Positions 55,181 through 63,606 of a DNA stretch of 64,000 nt are shown piece by piece; position 1 is the first letter of the stretch; every line of letters begins with the position of its first letter. The translations under genes and the position numbers were made by a program. Source of the stretch: Haloterrigena salifodinae (GTDB lineage Archaea > Halobacteriota > Halobacteria > Halobacteriales > Natrialbaceae); NCBI RefSeq assembly GCF_003977755.1, contig NZ_RQWN01000002.1:1054001-1118000 (forward strand), in the 5' to 3' direction. A model generated the notes under the pieces. That model was given only the letters and a program-made list of their open reading frames with translations. It had not been told where the DNA came from and searched no databases.

Positions 55181-55204
55181 GTAGTTTACTCCAGAGTAAA
55201 CTAC
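55181..55204. promoter_or_regulatory. 24-bp perfect palindrome GTAGTTTACTC-CA-GAGTAAACTAC
   Basis: Two 11-bp arms with a 2-bp centre, lying 28-51 bp before the ATG at 55232 and overlapping its TATA region. The half-motif ACTCCAGAGTA also occurs as a direct repeat at 55173-55183 and 55188-55198. Position suggests autoregulation by the winged-helix protein that follows. Confidence 0.65.
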
Positions 55205-55231
55205 TTTGCGGAGGGGTCCGTAGGGCCTTGC

Positions 55232-55645
55232 ATGAGTACCGACGTGGGCGCGGCCGACGGGGCAGCGGGGCGCGAACTCCTCCACTTCGTCACCCAGGAG
55301 ACCCGGTTCGCGATCGTCGCCAACATCCTTCAACACCCCGAGGGGCTGCCCTCGATGTATGAACTCGAGGAGCTGAATCCCAGCGTCAGCGACGCGACCG
55401 TCTACAAACACGTCCAGAAGCTGATCGACGCCGGGATCGTCGAGGCGGTCGCGCTGCCCGACGACGAGCGCCGGCAGGGCTATCCCTGGAAGTTCTACGG
55501 CCTGACCGACGAGGGCCGGGCGTTCCTCGAGCGACACAACCTGCTGCAGGCCGAGGCGACGCTCGAGCGGATTTACGGAACGATTTCCGATAAATCCGAG
55601 AAGATGGTCAAATACGAGAACGCGCCGCGTCCCAACCGAAACTGA
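55232..55645 (+). CDS. Winged-helix transcriptional regulator (ArsR/PadR-like)
   Basis: A 137-residue regulator. The winged helix spans residues 15-95 (FVTQETRFAIVANILQHPEG, then NPSVSDATVYKHVQKLIDAG and a wing FYGLTDEGRAFLERH). The C-terminal tail is short and helical. The ATG at 55232 follows a 24-bp palindrome, so self-control is likely. Targets beyond its own gene are not evident. Confidence 0.85.
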   Translation: MSTDVGAADGAAGRELLHFVTQETRFAIVANILQHPEGLPSMYELEELNPSVSDATVYKHVQKLIDAGIVEAVALPDDERRQGYPWKFYGLTDEGRAFLERHNLLQAEATLERIYGTISDKSEKMVKYENAPRPNRN

Positions 55646-55676
55646 GTCCAGACTCGAGTTCGGGTCGTTTCTCTCG

Positions 55677-56771
55677 TTACCCCTCAGCCGCTGTCTCCGC
55701 CAGCACGGTTTCCAGCGCGTCGATCTGTTCGGGGAGCCGGTCTCTGTACGCCTCGGCGCGCTCGCGCCCTCGCTCCGCGAACCCCTCGTAGACGTCCGGA
55801 TCGTCGAGTTTTTCGATCGCTTCGGCCCAGGCGTCCGGATCGGTGTACTCGTCGACGAGCAGGCCCGCGCCGCTGCAGGCCTCCGGTAGCCCGCCGCGGT
55901 GGCTCGCGACGACTGGAATGCCGTTCCACATCGCCTCGAGAACGACGCGGCCGAACGCCTCCGCCCAGACAGACGGGACCAGCAGCACGCCCGTCTTCGC
56001 GTAGACCTCCAGAATCCCCGGCTCGCTCGTGAACGCGACGTTCTCGAGGTCGTCGAACGCCACGTCGGTCGGGCCACGCTCCAGGATCTCCGCCTCGGGA
56101 ACGTCGGACGGGGCGCCGTGGAACGTGCTGCCCTGGAGGTGCAGCGCCTCGACGTCCCAGCTGAAGTCGTCGTTTCGGAAACTGTACCAGCCACCCTTCG
56201 CCAGGAACTCCCGGTCGGGGAACCGCTCGGCGACCGCTCGGAAGGTGTGCCCGCCCTTCATGTCGATCGGATTGATCATTGAGATCCGATCCGACGGTCC
56301 CTCCGGCGCGGTGTAAAAATCGAAGTCGATGTGCGGGTAGACGAGCGTCGAGTCGCGCCCCCAGACGCTCGTGATCCACTGCTGGGTGTACCGCGAGTTC
56401 GCGACGAACCGCGTCGGCGAGAGGTCGGCGACGACTTCCTCCGTCGCGTGGGTCGTCGTCAGCGAGAGAACGGTCGGGACACCGTGCTCCGCGGCCGCCT
56501 CGAGCGCGATATCGGCCCAGAGGTCTTGTACGAGCGCGACGTCGTACTCCCCGTCCGTTAGCCGTGCCGCGATTTCGTCGCGCGGCTCGAAGCCGGACAG
56601 TTCCGTGATCTCGATCCCGTCCTCGACGCGCGAGGCGTCCGATTCGCCGTGGCAAATGACGTCGATATCGACGCCCCGTTGGCGAAGTTCGTCGATCCAC
56701 TTGTCAACCGTGTTCGCCGCGCCGCCGATCGAACTGATCGGGTTCGACGCGCTGATGTATGCTATCTTCAT
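55677..56771 (-). CDS. GT4-family glycosyltransferase
   Basis: A 364-residue GT-B enzyme. The N-terminal domain shows SNPISSIGGAANTVDKWIDE and the C-terminal domain the retaining-type acidic motif EAFGRVVLEAMWNGIPVVAS (E-x7-E) and later VDEYTDPDAWAEAIEKL. Such enzymes move sugar from a nucleotide donor to a glycan or lipid. It is a solitary gene near the urease operon, so acceptor is unknown. Start at 56771 (MKIAYISASNPIS). Confidence 0.88.
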   Translation of the reverse strand: MKIAYISASNPISSIGGAANTVDKWIDELRQRGVDIDVICHGESDASRVEDGIEITELSGFEPRDEIAARLTDGEYDVALVQDLWADIALEAAAEHGVPTVLSLTTTHATEEVVADLSPTRFVANSRYTQQWITSVWGRDSTLVYPHIDFDFYTAPEGPSDRISMINPIDMKGGHTFRAVAERFPDREFLAKGGWYSFRNDDFSWDVEALHLQGSTFHGAPSDVPEAEILERGPTDVAFDDLENVAFTSEPGILEVYAKTGVLLVPSVWAEAFGRVVLEAMWNGIPVVASHRGGLPEACSGAGLLVDEYTDPDAWAEAIEKLDDPDVYEGFAERGRERAEAYRDRLPEQIDALETVLAETAAEG

Positions 56772-56869
56772 GCTATCGGGGGCCGAAGTAAACGGCGAAC
56801 GCGAATAGGACGTTCCCTCAGCCGTCCGGCAGTTTATAACCCCTCGAGAGTCCATGCTGGAGCGGCCAC

Positions 56870-57676
56870 TCAGCTCATGAACAGCCGCCGCCCCGCGCGC
56901 TCGTGGCACATCCCCATGATCTCGGCCAGCGGCGCGAACGAAACCATCGCTTCCGGCTCGTCGTCGACGTGGCGCTCGCAGACCGCGGCGATCACGGGCT
57001 CGAGGGCCGCGAGCACCGACTGGATCTCCGTGTGACCGAACCGGCCGAGCCGTTGGGCCGCGCCCAGCAACCCTGTCACGAACGCGTGGGCGTGGGCCAG
57101 GCAGGCCTCGCGTCGCGAGAGCCCCCGCGCCTGCGCGACGACGCCGAAGGCGACCGGGTAGTGGCCCGGGGTCTCGTCGGCCGCGACGGCATCGGCGACG
57201 GCCGACTCGAGGTCGGATACGTCGGACTCGGTTTCGTCAGAACCCTCGGCGCCGTCCTTGGTATCGGTCTCGGCCAGTAGCTCGCAGAGCTTCGCCCCGG
57301 CTTTCGTCGAACTCTCGCGGAACTCGCGAGGCATGGTTACCGCGTGAAGGCGTTCGTCGACCGCCAGCAGCGCCTCGACGTCCCCTGCCGCGCTCGCTGC
57401 GTGGGCGTTGGCCAGCGCCACGGTCTCGCAGGGGCCGACCACGCGTCGGAGGTAGGCCGCGATCAACTCCCGCAGATCGTCGCCGTCTTCGATCCGGTCT
57501 TCGTTTATGTACTGCTCGAGGCCGTAGGAGGCCGTGTATCCGCCGACCGGCAGGAACGAGTCCGAGAGCCGAAGTGCGGATAGGAACGCGCTCGCATCTG
57601 CACTCGAATCCGGTGTCCGGTCCGAGTCCGCGTTCGGTTCCGGAGACTCCGGCTCCGTGTTCCGTTCAGTGGTCAT
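56870..57676 (-). CDS. ureF: Urease accessory protein UreF
   Basis: A 268-residue helical chaperone that controls UreG GTPase activity during nickel insertion. Marks are SFLPVGGYTASYGLEQYIN, the central AVTMPREFRESSTKAGAKLC, and LLGAAQRLGRFGHTEIQSVL. I chose the ATG at 57676, which overlaps the ureE end by about 11 bp; in-frame starts at 57700 and 57736 are possible but fall within ureE coding for the His tail. Last gene of ureBCAGDEF. Confidence 0.88.
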   Translation of the reverse strand: MTTERNTEPESPEPNADSDRTPDSSADASAFLSALRLSDSFLPVGGYTASYGLEQYINEDRIEDGDDLRELIAAYLRRVVGPCETVALANAHAASAAGDVEALLAVDERLHAVTMPREFRESSTKAGAKLCELLAETDTKDGAEGSDETESDVSDLESAVADAVAADETPGHYPVAFGVVAQARGLSRREACLAHAHAFVTGLLGAAQRLGRFGHTEIQSVLAALEPVIAAVCERHVDDEPEAMVSFAPLAEIMGMCHERAGRRLFMS

Positions 57677-58313
57677 GGTCGTATTCGTGAGAGTGACCAT
57701 TGCCGTGTTCGGCGGAGTCGTGACCCTGTCCGTCATGCCCGTGAGTATGCCCGCCGTGTTCGTGGGTGTGGCCGTGGTCGTGATCCCCCTCGTGGCCGTG
57801 ATCGACGCCGCGAGCGCCGGCGTCGTCGATATCCGTCACGAACAGGTCCGCCTCGACGGTCGTCTCCCACACCTCCGAGCCCGGGACGACGTCGGCGACG
57901 ACGCGCTCGACGATGTGGCGGTCGGCCTCGAGCGGAACATAGACCGTCCCGCCTTCGACCGCCAGATCCCAGTGCTGGTTGCCGATGCGGTGGCCGAGTT
58001 CGACCGCGGCCTCGAGCGCCTCGTCGGTCGCGTCGGGCAGCGAGACGGCCAGCACGTCCCGCGGTTCGAAGGCGACGACGATCATCCGATCGTCCTCGAC
58101 CAGCAGCACGTCGCCGGCCGAGACCGCGGCCGTGTCGACGATAACGCCGACGTCCGTCCCGGCGTCGGTCGTCGCGCGGAACCGCGAGCGCCGCCGCTCG
58201 TCCGCGTCGATGACGACGCGCTCGAGGGTCCCGCGCTCGTCGTGCTCCGCACGTAACGCGGCCAGTTCGTCGTCGGCGTGGACGTTGCCGACGACGCCGT
58301 CGATGCGCTCCAT
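57666..58313 (-). CDS. ureE: Urease accessory protein UreE with His-rich tail
   Basis: A 215-residue nickel metallochaperone. The core includes DVLLVEDDRMIVVAFEPRDV and GHRIGNQHWDLAVEGGTVYV; the C-terminal 50 residues are a His/Gly/Asp-rich nickel store (repeats such as HGHTHEHGGHTHGHDGQGH). The ATG at 58313 overlaps the ureD stop (ATGA). A longer in-frame start at 58373 would lie wholly within ureD. The His tail is longer than in many UreE proteins. Confidence 0.9.
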   Translation of the reverse strand: MERIDGVVGNVHADDELAALRAEHDERGTLERVVIDADERRRSRFRATTDAGTDVGVIVDTAAVSAGDVLLVEDDRMIVVAFEPRDVLAVSLPDATDEALEAAVELGHRIGNQHWDLAVEGGTVYVPLEADRHIVERVVADVVPGSEVWETTVEADLFVTDIDDAGARGVDHGHEGDHDHGHTHEHGGHTHGHDGQGHDSAEHGNGHSHEYDHDH

Positions 58314-59302
58314 CAGTACCGCCGGTCGGCAGGTGCGCCGACCCCCAGTAGCCGCCGTCTGGTTTCGTCCCATGCGGCCCGCAGCGTCTCGGTCACGTCG
58401 GCCTCGCGGTCGCCGAGAATGCGAACGATCGCGCCGGCCTCATGCGGAAGTGTGGAGACGCCCGCTTCGACGCCGTCGCGGTCCGAGAGCCGCTCGTGGA
58501 TGCCCTCGATCAGCGACTCGAGGGTGGCCGGTTCCGGGTCGGTCTCCGGAGCGGCAGCGGTCGCCCCCGCGATCTCGTCGCTCGAGGCGGGCGCGAAGAC
58601 GTACAGCGAGCCGACGACGCCGTACTCGCCGACGCTGGCCGGATCGCGCGGCTCGCGCTCGCTCGGCCGGAGATCGACGGCGTCAGCACAGACCAGTCGA
58701 CCGTCGCGTTCGGCCTCGACGCGCGCGTGGTAGTGGTCGAACCCGAACGGCTCGTGGTCGGTCAACCCGTCCGGGACCAGCACGTCCGCGACGACGACGC
58801 AGGCGTCGTCGGCGAGGGCGACGTCGATCGTCTGGAGACACCGCGCGTCCTCGTTGACGATCGTCGGACCCGGCACGTACTCGAGGTAACTCCCCGATTC
58901 CGCTCGGAGCGAGGCATCGAGGTGGGCGTAGTTGGCGTCCATGCTGTGAACCTTCGTCGCGCTCTGTGTCGTCACGTGCGCGCGAGCCCCCTCGCGGGTT
59001 TCGATCCACAGCCGGTGGCGGTCGCCCTGTGCCACGCCGCCGGTGGGTTCCTGCGCGAGGAGGGTCGTCAGCCCCGGCGCCGGATCGGTCTCGAGGGTGC
59101 CCGTCAGGTGGTAGGGGACCTTCACGCGATCGCGGATCAGCCGAGTCGGACCGTCGTCCCGCCGGGCGAACGCCGCCTCGAGCAGCCCGTTCTTCCCCGG
59201 GCCGCCGGCCGGTGCCTGCGCGAGCGACTCGTCGGCGTAGCCCTCGAAAGCCGGCGGCAGGGACGTCCCCTCGTCCGGCATCGAAGAGCGCCCCGCGCTC
59301 AC
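58313..59302 (-). CDS. ureD: Urease accessory protein UreD (UreH)
   Basis: A 329-residue scaffold that binds apo-urease and channels nickel from UreG. Family segments are [40 protein letters not shown] and [18 protein letters not shown]. The start is GTG, overlapping the ureG stop (GTGA). N-terminal 20 residues ([11 protein letters not shown]) look like a poorly conserved extension, so a start at the ATG eight codons in is possible. Confidence 0.88.
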   Translation of the reverse strand: MSAGRSSMPDEGTSLPPAFEGYADESLAQAPAGGPGKNGLLEAAFARRDDGPTRLIRDRVKVPYHLTGTLETDPAPGLTTLLAQEPTGGVAQGDRHRLWIETREGARAHVTTQSATKVHSMDANYAHLDASLRAESGSYLEYVPGPTIVNEDARCLQTIDVALADDACVVVADVLVPDGLTDHEPFGFDHYHARVEAERDGRLVCADAVDLRPSEREPRDPASVGEYGVVGSLYVFAPASSDEIAGATAAAPETDPEPATLESLIEGIHERLSDRDGVEAGVSTLPHEAGAIVRILGDREADVTETLRAAWDETRRRLLGVGAPADRRY

Positions 59303-59919
59303 GCGAACAGCACCTCCCGCTCGACGTGCTCGAGCACCGCGTCGACCCCCTCGGCGTCCTTGCAGTTGGTGAAGACGAAGGGGTCGTCGCCGCGCACCTC
59401 GCTGGCGTCCGCTTCGATCACGTCCAGATCGGCGTCGACGTGGGGCGCGAGATCAGTTTTGTTGACGACCAGCAAATCGGCCTGCGTGACGCCGGGCCCT
59501 CGCTTGCGCGGGATGTCCTCGCCCTCGGCGACCGAGATGACGAACAGGAAGTAGTCGGCCAGTTCGGGGTTGAACGTCGCGGCGAGGTTGTCGCCGCCGC
59601 TCTCGATCAGGACGACGTCCAGTTCGGGATGGCGCTCGGTGAACTCGTCGATGGCGGCGAGGTTCATCGACGGGTCCTCGCGGATACCGGTGTGCGGACA
59701 GGCGCCCGTTTCGACGCCTTCGACGAGGTCCGCGGGCAGCAGATCGGCAAACGACTCCCGGAAGACGTCGGCGTCCTCCTGGGTCATGATGTCGTTGGCG
59801 ATGACGCCGACCTCGTAGTCGCGCTCGACGAGTTCCGGCACGAGTCGCTTGACCAAGGCCGTCTTCCCGGAACCGACGGGACCGCCGAGGCCGACCTTCG
59901 CGACGTCTCGGTACCCCAT
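59299..59919 (-). CDS. ureG: Urease accessory GTPase UreG
   Basis: A 206-residue SIMIBI GTPase that supplies nickel to urease. P-loop [17 protein letters not shown] at residues 11-26, the CPH nickel site in [20 protein letters not shown], and the base site [14 protein letters not shown] are all present. Its ATG shares a base with the ureA stop (TAATG). Confidence 0.95.
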   Translation of the reverse strand: MGYRDVAKVGLGGPVGSGKTALVKRLVPELVERDYEVGVIANDIMTQEDADVFRESFADLLPADLVEGVETGACPHTGIREDPSMNLAAIDEFTERHPELDVVLIESGGDNLAATFNPELADYFLFVISVAEGEDIPRKRGPGVTQADLLVVNKTDLAPHVDADLDVIEADASEVRGDDPFVFTNCKDAEGVDAVLEHVEREVLFA

Positions 59920-60296
59920 TATTCCACCTCCCCCTCGAGGTCCTCGCCGGGGTCCGGATCGACCGTCTCGAGTTGCTCGGGGCCGTCGGCTCGGATCGGG
60001 TCGTGGATCGTCACGAGCTTGGTGCCGTCGGGGAAGACGGGTTCGATCTGGATCATGTCGACCATCTCGGGGACGCCGTCCATCACGTCCTCGCGAGTCA
60101 GTAGTTGGGTCGCCTCCGAGCGGATCTGCGAGACGGACTTACCCTCGCGAGCGGCCTCGCAGGCCCAGTCGGAGATGTAGGCGACCGTTTCGGGGTGGTT
60201 GAGCTTCACGCCGCGGTCCTTGCGTCGTCGGGCGAGTTCCGCGGCCATGAACACCGTGAGCCGTTCCATCTCCTTCGGCGAGAGGTTCATCCCCAT
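59919..60296 (-). CDS. ureA: Urease gamma subunit UreA
   Basis: A 125-residue structural subunit, starting [20 protein letters not shown] (or with MG in front) and including [20 protein letters not shown] and [20 protein letters not shown]. It forms the (alpha-beta-gamma)3 urease with UreB and UreC. It lies 115 bp after ureC, an unusual gap inside the operon that holds a possible small ORF. Confidence 0.95.
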   Translation of the reverse strand: MGMNLSPKEMERLTVFMAAELARRRKDRGVKLNHPETVAYISDWACEAAREGKSVSQIRSEATQLLTREDVMDGVPEMVDMIQIEPVFPDGTKLVTIHDPIRADGPEQLETVDPDPGEDLEGEVE

Positions 60297-60409
60297 CGGC
60301 CCACCTCCGTCGGGCGGCTCGAGAGCGGACGTGTTGGTCGAGATCGCGGTTGCGTCGCCGGTATGGTCGGAATCGTCGTCAGGGTCGAGGCTGTGTCTTC
60401 GGAATCCAT
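60287..60409 (-). CDS. Possible 40-residue ORF between ureC and ureA
   Basis: An ATG at 60409 opens 40 codons (start [18 protein letters not shown], rich in Thr/Pro/Ser/Arg) ending in a TGA that overlaps the start region of ureA. It would bridge the only gap in an otherwise overlapping operon, so translation coupling is possible. No homology recognised and composition is not typical of haloarchaeal proteins; it could be non-coding. Confidence 0.25.
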   Translation of the reverse strand: MDSEDTASTLTTIPTIPATQPRSRPTRPLSSRPTEVGRWG

Positions 60410-60411
60410 AT

Positions 60412-62118
60412 TCAGAGCAGGTATCGCTGTGCGAGCGGCACTTCCTCGGCTGGGTCGCAGGTAACGTGTTCGCCGTCCACTTCGACCTCGAACGTCTGGG
60501 CGTCGATCTCGATGTCGTCCGGACAGTGATCGTTGTGCAGCATGTCGGACTTTCGGACGTCTCGAGTGCCCTCGACGGGGCGGACGGGCGTTTTCAGGTC
60601 GTAGGCGTCGCCGACCTCGTTCTCGTCGGCGGCCTCGCTGACGAACGTCACCGAGAGGCCGTGTTTCGCCCGGCCCTGCGCGCCGGCGCGCTCGCGACCG
60701 ATCACGGGTTCGCAGGTCATCAGCGAGCCGTTGGCCTCGCCCATCTGAGACCAGACCGGGAAGCCGCCCTTGATCACGGCCTTCGGCTTGACGCCGAAGA
60801 AGGCCGGATCCCACAGGGCGATGTCGGCGAGTTTGCCGGGCTCGAGCGAGCCGACGTAATCATCGATTCCCGCGGTGATGGCGGGGTTGATCGTGTACTT
60901 CGCGACGTACCGTTTGATACGGGCGTTATCGGCGTCGGTTCCCTCGTCGGCCTCGAGCGGGCCGCGCTGAGCCTTCATCTTATGGGCGGTCTGCCACGTG
61001 CGGCTGATCAGTTCGGCCATCCGCCCCATCGCCTGCGAGTCGGTGGTCATCATCGAGATGGCCCCCGTGTCGTGGAGGACGTCCTCGGCGCCGATCGTCT
61101 CGGCGCGGATACGTGACTCGGCGAAGGCTACGTCTTCGGGGATGTCCGGATCGAGGTGGTGACAGACCATCACCATGTCCAGGTGTTCGTCGAACGTGTT
61201 CTCGGTGTAGGGCATCGAGGGGTTCGTCGACGACGGCAGCATGTGCTCGTGGCCGATCAACTCGAGGACGTCCGGCGCGTGGCCGCCGCCGGCGCCCTCG
61301 ATATGGAAGGTGTGGATCGCGCGCCCGTCGATGGCGTCGAAGGTGTGCTCGACGAAGCCCGACTCGTTCAGCGTGTCCGTGTGGATACAGACCTGGACGT
61401 CCTCCTCGTCGGCCACCTCGAGACAGGTGTCGATGGCAGCGGGCGTCGACCCCCAGTCCTCGTGGAGCTTCATCCCGCAGGCGCCGGCCTCGATCTGCTC
61501 GACGAGCGCCTCGGGCCGGCTGCTGTTGCCCTTCGCGTAGAAGCCGACGTTGACCGGCCAGTCCTCGGCGGCCTGGAGGAACCGCTGGATATTGCGGGGA
61601 CCGGGGGTACAGGTCGTCGCACCGCCCCCGAAGCCGCCGCCGAGCATCGTCGTGACGCCGGCGCCGAGGGCGTGTTCGACCAGCTGCGGGCTGTTGAAGT
61701 GGACGTGAATGTCCAGCGCGCCGGGGGTCGCGATCAGCCCGTCGGCGGGGATAGTGTCGGTGCTCGGCCCGATCACCATGTCGACGCCGTCCATGGTGTC
61801 GGGGTTGCCGGCCTTCCCGACGCCGACGATCTTCCCGTCGCGGACGCCGATGTCGCCCTTGCAGATCCCCAGCACGGGATCGATGATCACGACGTTCGTG
61901 AAGGCCCAGTCGAGGGTCCCTTCGGCCTGGGTTGTGCCCGACTGCATCCCCATCCCGTCGCGCATCGTCTTCCCGCCGCCGAAGACGGCCTCCTCGCCGG
62001 GGACGCCGTAGTCGGTCTCGATCTCCGCGAAGAGATTCGTGTCTCCGAGTCGGAGGTGATCGCCCTCGGTCGCGCCGAACAGTTCCGCGTACTCCTCGCG
62101 GGGGAGGTCGCGGCTCAT
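60412..62118 (-). CDS. ureC: Urease alpha subunit UreC
   Basis: The 568-residue catalytic subunit, hydrolysing urea to ammonia and carbamate at a dinuclear nickel site. Nickel ligands and catalysis: [18 protein letters not shown], the carbamylated Lys in [12 protein letters not shown] near residue 217, [32 protein letters not shown] and the flap with [20 protein letters not shown] (the flap Cys and catalytic His). Length is standard. ATG overlaps the ureB stop (ATGA). Confidence 0.97.
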   Translation of the reverse strand: MSRDLPREEYAELFGATEGDHLRLGDTNLFAEIETDYGVPGEEAVFGGGKTMRDGMGMQSGTTQAEGTLDWAFTNVVIIDPVLGICKGDIGVRDGKIVGVGKAGNPDTMDGVDMVIGPSTDTIPADGLIATPGALDIHVHFNSPQLVEHALGAGVTTMLGGGFGGGATTCTPGPRNIQRFLQAAEDWPVNVGFYAKGNSSRPEALVEQIEAGACGMKLHEDWGSTPAAIDTCLEVADEEDVQVCIHTDTLNESGFVEHTFDAIDGRAIHTFHIEGAGGGHAPDVLELIGHEHMLPSSTNPSMPYTENTFDEHLDMVMVCHHLDPDIPEDVAFAESRIRAETIGAEDVLHDTGAISMMTTDSQAMGRMAELISRTWQTAHKMKAQRGPLEADEGTDADNARIKRYVAKYTINPAITAGIDDYVGSLEPGKLADIALWDPAFFGVKPKAVIKGGFPVWSQMGEANGSLMTCEPVIGRERAGAQGRAKHGLSVTFVSEAADENEVGDAYDLKTPVRPVEGTRDVRKSDMLHNDHCPDDIEIDAQTFEVEVDGEHVTCDPAEEVPLAQRYLL

Positions 62119-62525
62119 TCGTCGCCCTCCGTTGTTTCGTCGACCGCCGGATCCGCGATGTAGCCGCGCTCTCGAGCGCGCTCCATGGCGCGCGTTTTCA
62201 CGGCGTCGTCGTCGAGGTCGCCCTCGACGAGGCCGCCCATGCCATAGACGGTGCGGTCGCCGCCGATCGCGACGAGGTCGACCTCGCGTTCGCAGCCGGG
62301 TTCGAATCGGACCGCGGTTCCCGCCGGAACGTCGAGTCGCATCCCGTAGGCGGTTTCACGATCGAACGCGAGCCCGGGGTTGATCTCGAAGAAGTGAAAG
62401 TGCGAGCCGACCTGCACGGGTCGATCGCCGGTGTTCTCGACGGTCACCGTCGCGGTCTCGCGACCCTCGTTGAGTCGAACCGGCTCCTCGGCCGGGCGCA
62501 GTTCGCCCGGGACGAACTCGCTCAT
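62115..62525 (-). CDS. ureB: Urease beta subunit UreB
   Basis: A 136-residue subunit and the first gene of the operon. Marks are the opening [40 protein letters not shown] and [20 protein letters not shown] minus-strand TATA-like CTATTTAC at 62606-62613 implies a leader of about 57 nt. Gene order ureBCAGDEF is the usual haloarchaeal one. Confidence 0.96.
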   Translation of the reverse strand: MSEFVPGELRPAEEPVRLNEGRETATVTVENTGDRPVQVGSHFHFFEINPGLAFDRETAYGMRLDVPAGTAVRFEPGCEREVDLVAIGGDRTVYGMGGLVEGDLDDDAVKTRAMERARERGYIADPAVDETTEGDE

Positions 62526-63466
62526 CGATCGATCACGTCGGTCCTCGAACCGACAGCCGTGCGAAAACGATAGCTCATCACGACGCCAGATAGGCGGACG
62601 AACAACGTAAATAGATCCGTGGATGACAATACTTGCTCAACTAATTTCGAGGTTCTAGCAGAAGGTGCACGAAACCGGATTATACAAACTTCGGTTGATA
62701 AATGACCCACAAGGACCGAATATTCGTTCGATTATTCGCTCGCCCACGCGGATCGACACCCGCCTTCGGCGTCGTCCGCGGCACACAGGTCGATCCGCCG
62801 TTGCGGTGTCGCCCTACGGTCATCGCCGAGCCGATTCTTCGTCCCCGACCGCCAAACGGCCGCTCGAGTCGTCGTCCCCGATGATCCGCTCGGAACTTGA
62901 CGAGTCGGCAAAATAATACGGGATTGAGAATCGAATACGACATCGTTATCATAAAACGGTATCGGCGGTCGCGAACTGACGGCGCAACGCGGCGACTCGA
63001 GAACGGTGCCCATTCGTCGAGCAATATCGAGATGGTCCAACGTTCACAAACATCGTTACGGTAGAAGTCGTCGCATTCTATTTCGGTTCGAATGTGAACG
63101 TTTGCTAAATTCGAGCGTAGAGCCGGAGCACCGTCGAAATATCTCGGATTTCCGGAACCGAACGAGGACATAATATCCGATTCTGAGAGGTTCGTGTTGG
63201 AGAAATATCGTCGGTAACGACCTGCTCTGGAGCCTTCAGTGAAACCCCCCGTTCGTCGATCTGCGGAATATCGCTCTTCGACGCCGCTATTCGATGAATT
63301 CGGCGACCGTTTGCAGCTATACGCGGGAGAAATCGGATATTCGTCCGAAGTACTAGGGACTACAGTCCCATTTCGGATGATTACCCACTACCCGAGACAA
63401 CTATAGCGATTGTACTCTCTTGAGATAACCCTTTTATACCTGCTCTATTTTCAAGCACTCAGACAT
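62526..63466. other. AT-rich spacer between urease operon and the ABC transporter gene
   Basis: About 940 bp without a convincing gene. Longer open frames here are Arg-rich and overlap one another, so I do not call them. It holds the ure promoter (62606-62613), a 6-bp inverted repeat GGGACT-AC-AGTCCC at 63356-63369, a run TTCAGTGAAACCCCCC at about 63235-63250 loosely like an origin recognition box, and the transporter promoter TTTTATA at about 63432-63438. Its low GC suggests either a large control region or a decayed insertion. Confidence 0.5.
63432..63438 (+). promoter_or_regulatory. TATA-like box TTTTATA of the transporter operon
   Basis: The sequence CCTTTTATACC is the clearest promoter box in the spacer. 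It lies about 30 bp before the first micro-ORF ATG at 63467 and 168 bp before the transporter GTG, so the message likely begins just before the micro-ORFs. Confidence 0.5.
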
Positions 63467-63556
63467 ATGATCGGACAATCGTGGTCCATTAGACGAGATA
63501 CGTCCGGGAAGGACCAAGGAACTCGACCGACGGCCGACAGAGGGCAACTGAGATGA
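63467..63556 (+). CDS. Putative 29-residue micro-ORF 1 before the transporter gene
   Basis: ATG at 63467 opens 29 codons (start MIGQSWSIRRDTSGKDQG); its TGA overlaps the ATG of micro-ORF 2 (ATGA). It lies about 30 bp from a good TATA box, so it would be the first translated frame. No homology recognised; possibly a leader peptide. Confidence 0.35.
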   Translation: MIGQSWSIRRDTSGKDQGTRPTADRGQLR

Positions 63557-63606
63557 GCGCACCGACCGATCCGACGGGTGCGACCGGCGCCGGTGATCGC
63601 ACGTGA
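63553..63606 (+). CDS. Putative 17-residue micro-ORF 2 before the transporter gene
   Basis: ATG at 63553 opens 17 codons (MSAPTDPTGATGAGDRT) and its TGA overlaps the GTG of the substrate-binding gene (GTGA). Together with micro-ORF 1 it makes an unbroken chain of stop-start overlaps from the promoter to the transporter gene. Confidence 0.35.
   Translation: MSAPTDPTGATGAGDRT

Noticed and set aside
62680-63171. A 163-codon minus-strand frame in the AT-rich spacer
   Set aside because: Arg-rich composition, no acidic bias, competing frames on both strands and no family resemblance; more likely non-coding.
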